A DNA stretch of 64,000 nucleotides from assembly GCA_016722565.1 (NCBI GenBank), contig JADKIU010000007.1, forward strand, positions 615,286 through 679,285, given 5' to 3'. Position 1 is the first letter of the stretch, and every line of letters begins with the position of its first letter. Under the pieces are notes generated by a model. The model was not told the origin of the DNA. It did no database searches and saw only the letters and a list, made by a program, of their open reading frames with translations. Positions 61,137 to 64,000 of this stretch are shown one piece after another. This stretch comes from Bacteroidota bacterium. Lineage in GTDB: Bacteria > Bacteroidota > Bacteroidia > 2-12-FULL-35-15. The position numbers and the translations under genes are program-made.

Positions 61137-63125
61137 TTATTTAGAAGCAGCTGCTACTTCTGGTTTAGTTACACCTGTTCCAAATTTAAGTGGAACATTA
61201 CTTCCAGCTGGAGACACTCTAACGTATCCTGTCATTTCTTGATGTAAAGCACTACAGAAATCAGTACAGTACATTGGAGAAATACCAACTTTTGTAGGAG
61301 TCCATTTTAATGTTTGCGTTTCACCTGGCATGATTAGTAATTCTGCATTATCAGCTCCTTTTATTGCAAATCCATGAGGAACGTCCCAATCTTGCTCTAA
61401 ATTAGTTACATGAAAATACACTTCGTCACCCATTCTAATTCCCTCAATATTATCAGGAGTTAAATGTGAACGAATTGCTGTCATATACACATGAACTTTG
61501 TTCCCTTCTCTAACAACCTTTGATTCCTTTTCTCCTTTAGCTACGTATGGGTGAGCATTTTCTTCAATCTTAAACATTTTAACAGACTTGTCTTTTATAA
61601 CGCTTGCTAAAACTGCTTGTGCATAATGCGGCTCTCCAATTGTAGGGAAATCTAAGATTAATTTCATTTTTTCGCCACTGATATCAAATAGCTGAGCACT
61701 TTGTGATAACTCAGGACCAGTAGGTAAATAGCGATCTTTAGTAATTTTATTATATGCAATTAAATATTTCCCAGTTGGTTTCTTTGTGTCGCCACCAACT
61801 ACACATAAGTGACCGATAGAATAAAATGTTGGTTGCCTATCTATTACTTTTAAATCTTTAATATTCCATTTAACTACTTCAGAAGATACAAACATTGATG
61901 TATATGCATTTCCATTATCATCAAATTCAGTATGCAAAGGCCCTAATCCTGGTTTTTTTACTTCACCGTATAGAGCTGATTCATATTTAATAACTGGAAT
62001 TCCTTCGAATTCGCCATCAAAACTTTTTGCAGCAATTGCTTTCAACATTTTATCATAACTAAACACTGGAATAACAGCCGCTAATTTACCACTTGCAACA
62101 ATATATTCTCCAGTAGGAGAAACGTCACAACCATGCGGTGATTTAGGACACGGAATGAAATAACAAATGTCTTTTAATTCTTTAGAATCTAGTACAATAA
62201 CTTCTGTTTTAATTTCTGAAGTTGCAGTGTGCGTTTTTTCACTATATGTATTATGTGCATATCTAACAGCCTGTTTTCTTCCTTTTCCTGCTTTTAAATA
62301 CTCTTCAGCTTTTTTCCAGTTTACAGCCATTACAAAATCCTTATCTTTTTGAGAAGCATTAACTTCTAACAACGTATTTGCTTGCTCTGTATTATAGCAA
62401 GAAAAGAAAAACCAACCATGTGAAACACCTTTCCCTGCACGACTTAAATCGAAGTTAACGCCTGGACACTGAATTTGAAATGCAATATCCATTTTACCAT
62501 CTTCTTTTCCTACACTAATAAAACTTAATGTTCCTTTAAAGTTTTCTTTGTATGTATCAATTCCTACATCTCCATTAGCATCATCCATTGGAACGCTAAA
62601 ACGAGTTCCAGCTACTACATATTCTGTATTTTCAGTAATAAATGGTGACGAGTGATTTCCTCCACTATTTGGTAATTCAATAATTTCCGCTGTACGAAAA
62701 GTAGTTAAATCAATACGAGCAACGCGAGGCGTGTTATTTGCATTCCCAAATACCCAACGCCCATCAGCTTCACCATTTGTTTTGGAAAGTTGAACGTGAT
62801 GTAAATCATCCCAAGGAACCATACCATGAGAGGTATTTAACATTGGTTTTGTTTCTTCACTATATCCCCATCCCTTTTCAGGATCATTTGAAAAAACAGG
62901 AATTACTCTTAATAAACGACCAGATGGTAATCCGTAAACACTCATTTGTCCACTAAAACCACCACTTACAAAGTTGTACACTTCATCGTATTTCCCTGGA
63001 GCAACATAGGACTTTATTCCTGAATCACCACTTACGGCATTAGCTGTATCTTTTGGTTTACATGATTGCAACCCGACAGCGGCAAATATACCTGTTACTG
63101 CTGCTATTTTGAAAAAATTTTTCAT
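61137..63125 (-). CDS. nosZ: Nitrous-oxide reductase, clade II (Sec-exported, lipoprotein-like)
   Basis: A 662-residue N2O reductase. The N-terminus is a Sec-type signal with a lipobox GLQSC (Cys22), not a twin-arginine signal, as in clade II enzymes. The seven-bladed propeller carries the CuZ histidines in DDLHHVQLSKTNG, GGNHSSPFI, SPHGCDVSP, PLHTEFDDNG, SIGHLCVVGGD and EPHYAQAV. The C-terminal CuA domain has Cys620, Cys624, His628 and Met631 in YCTDFCSALHQEM. It reduces N2O to N2 at the outer face of the cell membrane. It is intact. Confidence 0.96.
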   Translation of the reverse strand: MKNFFKIAAVTGIFAAVGLQSCKPKDTANAVSGDSGIKSYVAPGKYDEVYNFVSGGFSGQMSVYGLPSGRLLRVIPVFSNDPEKGWGYSEETKPMLNTSHGMVPWDDLHHVQLSKTNGEADGRWVFGNANNTPRVARIDLTTFRTAEIIELPNSGGNHSSPFITENTEYVVAGTRFSVPMDDANGDVGIDTYKENFKGTLSFISVGKEDGKMDIAFQIQCPGVNFDLSRAGKGVSHGWFFFSCYNTEQANTLLEVNASQKDKDFVMAVNWKKAEEYLKAGKGRKQAVRYAHNTYSEKTHTATSEIKTEVIVLDSKELKDICYFIPCPKSPHGCDVSPTGEYIVASGKLAAVIPVFSYDKMLKAIAAKSFDGEFEGIPVIKYESALYGEVKKPGLGPLHTEFDDNGNAYTSMFVSSEVVKWNIKDLKVIDRQPTFYSIGHLCVVGGDTKKPTGKYLIAYNKITKDRYLPTGPELSQSAQLFDISGEKMKLILDFPTIGEPHYAQAVLASVIKDKSVKMFKIEENAHPYVAKGEKESKVVREGNKVHVYMTAIRSHLTPDNIEGIRMGDEVYFHVTNLEQDWDVPHGFAIKGADNAELLIMPGETQTLKWTPTKVGISPMYCTDFCSALHQEMTGYVRVSPAGSNVPLKFGTGVTKPEVAAASK

Positions 63126-63143
63126 ATGTTTTTTTTTAGTTAC

Positions 63144-63629
63144 TTATTTTACTCCGTCAATTTTTCTCATATACTCTAAAATAGCTCTTGCATCATCATC
63201 TGTTAAACTTTGGTTCGGCATTCTAACCAAACATAACTCTAACATTGCCTGTGCTTCTGGATCTTTATCAATCATTGGATCTGGATTTGTGATAAAGTTC
63301 ATAATCCATTCTCCTGTTCTGCGTTTCGTAACATCTTTCCATCCTGGTCCAACTAGTTTCTCCTCTGTCATTTTGTGACAAGAAGTACATTTAACATTTG
63401 ACGCATCTTCTCCAACCTTAGCTTGGGCCTCATCTAACTTATCACTTAATGCAAGTGATTCGGCAGTATATTTACCTTCCCCTCTTTTTGGATCATACGT
63501 TTCAGCATCTTTTACCATGCTTTGAGGGGCTTCTTGGGCTCCCGTTTCTGTTTTTGGTTTATCTTCTCCGCCACATGAAGAAAAGATAGCTGCTATCATA
63601 AGTGAAGCAAGTACTGTAAGTGTTTTCAT
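63144..63629 (-). CDS. Monoheme c-type cytochrome lipoprotein of the nos operon
   Basis: A 161-residue lipoprotein. The signal ends in IFSSC (Cys19), then an acidic linker, and a cytochrome c domain with CTSCH (81-85) and a Met in VRMPNQSL likely as the sixth ligand. It is first in the nos operon, 18 bases before nosZ, and presumably feeds electrons to NosZ. Two FNR-type palindromes lie upstream. Confidence 0.9.
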   Translation of the reverse strand: MKTLTVLASLMIAAIFSSCGGEDKPKTETGAQEAPQSMVKDAETYDPKRGEGKYTAESLALSDKLDEAQAKVGEDASNVKCTSCHKMTEEKLVGPGWKDVTKRRTGEWIMNFITNPDPMIDKDPEAQAMLELCLVRMPNQSLTDDDARAILEYMRKIDGVK

Positions 63630-63689
63630 AATAGTATTAATTAATGTTAATTTGAGTGTAAAAATCTATGTAAAAAGTGTGCTTTTTTA

Positions 63690-63701
63690 TGATTGCAATC
63701 A
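63690..63701. promoter_or_regulatory. FNR-type palindrome upstream of the nos operon
   Basis: TGATTGCAATCA, 61 bases before the cytochrome start. Confidence 0.7.
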
Positions 63702-63759
63702 TAAAAAAGCAAAAAAGGCTCAAATGATGAGTATTATCATCTAATTCAAAGATAATGCA

Positions 63760-63771
63760 TGATAATTATCA
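63760..63771. promoter_or_regulatory. Second FNR-type palindrome upstream of the nos operon
   Basis: TGATAATTATCA, about 130 bases before the cytochrome start and 58 bases from the first site. Paired sites fit strong activation. Confidence 0.6.
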
Positions 63772-63880
63772 TGTATTAGAGTTTACTAAATTACAACTCT
63801 AAAACTTTCGATTATATATGAACAACTCAAGTCTAAGTATAGCTATAAGAATTAGTGATGACAAAATTTTTAATCCCTAT

Positions 63881-64000
63881 TTAAACAATCTCATCTTTTT
63901 GTTTTTGTGGTATTTCCTTTCGGTTTGGTAAATGATACGAAAATCGAGCATTATCGAACCCCTGAAGTAAATCGGGTGAATGTCCAATTATCAAAGGGTT
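63881..64000 (-). CDS. Partial reading frame at window end
   Basis: The - strand is open from the window edge to a TAA at 63881, 39 codons reading NPLIIGHSPDLLQGFDNARF and SYHLPNRKEIPQKQKDEIV. The composition is closer to that of the chromosome than to the island, so this may be the end of a gene beyond the right island boundary. I do not recognise the family. Confidence 0.4.
   Translation of the reverse strand, partial: NPLIIGHSPDLLQGFDNARFSYHLPNRKEIPQKQKDEIV

Overview
The window looks like a chromosomal contig of a Bacteroidota bacterium. Family-specific genes point there: a type IX secretion C-terminal domain protein, a TonB receptor with an N-terminal carboxypeptidase-regulatory-like domain, a DUF4270 lipoprotein between a short GT5 synthase and glmS, a DUF6341/DUF6427-like pair beside purD, and promoters of the TTTG / TAnnTTTG type. 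I saw no tRNA or rRNA gene.

Positions 1-40,200 are ordinary chromosome. They run: an SDR oxidoreductase (cut by the window edge); a type III polyketide synthase / methyltransferase / flavoprotein / UbiA prenyltransferase operon, probably making a prenylated phenolic or quinone lipid; radA; an operon rfaE2 - UPF0104 - panD - panC; short glycogen synthase - DUF4270 - glmS; TauE; HAAO; a T9SS protein and a TonB receptor; dprA; an acyl-CoA carboxyltransferase; pgeF, purD, purQ, nadD, superoxide dismutase, an S41 protease, a dCMP deaminase, a DOPA-dioxygenase-like protein and a two-component system. A roughly 0.5 kb cassette at 25,223-25,730, a DUF559 nuclease gene between two inverted copies of one palindromic repeat, looks like a minimal mobile element.

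From about 40.3 kb to the end the DNA is visibly more A+T rich (not computed) and the genes form one anaerobic nitrogen-oxide island. It holds an FNR-type regulator, a heme-copper-oxidase-like membrane protein, anaerobic ribonucleotide reductase (nrdD/nrdG), an Fe-S type Rrf2 regulator, norCB, a tyrosine phenol-lyase-like enzyme, a large unknown protein, a fasciclin lipoprotein, a thioredoxin-like protein, the RIC iron-sulfur repair protein, a truncated hemoglobin and a nos operon (cytochrome c, nosZ, NosL fusion, nosD, nosF, nosY). There is no nitrate or nitrite reductase, so the island handles NO and N2O rather than whole denitrification.

Two regulatory layers can be read from the sequence. 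Seven TGAT-N4-ATCA palindromes fit the E..xR recognition helix of the FNR-type regulator, and a second inverted repeat (TCGGACA-N4-TGTCCGA) sits before the Rrf2 gene and recurs in the unknown/fasciclin divergent promoter. Three island genes (nrdD, the Rrf2 regulator, norB) are interrupted by frameshifts of the same polarity. These are either real decay, leaving an N2O-only reducer, or consensus errors, and deserve a direct check.
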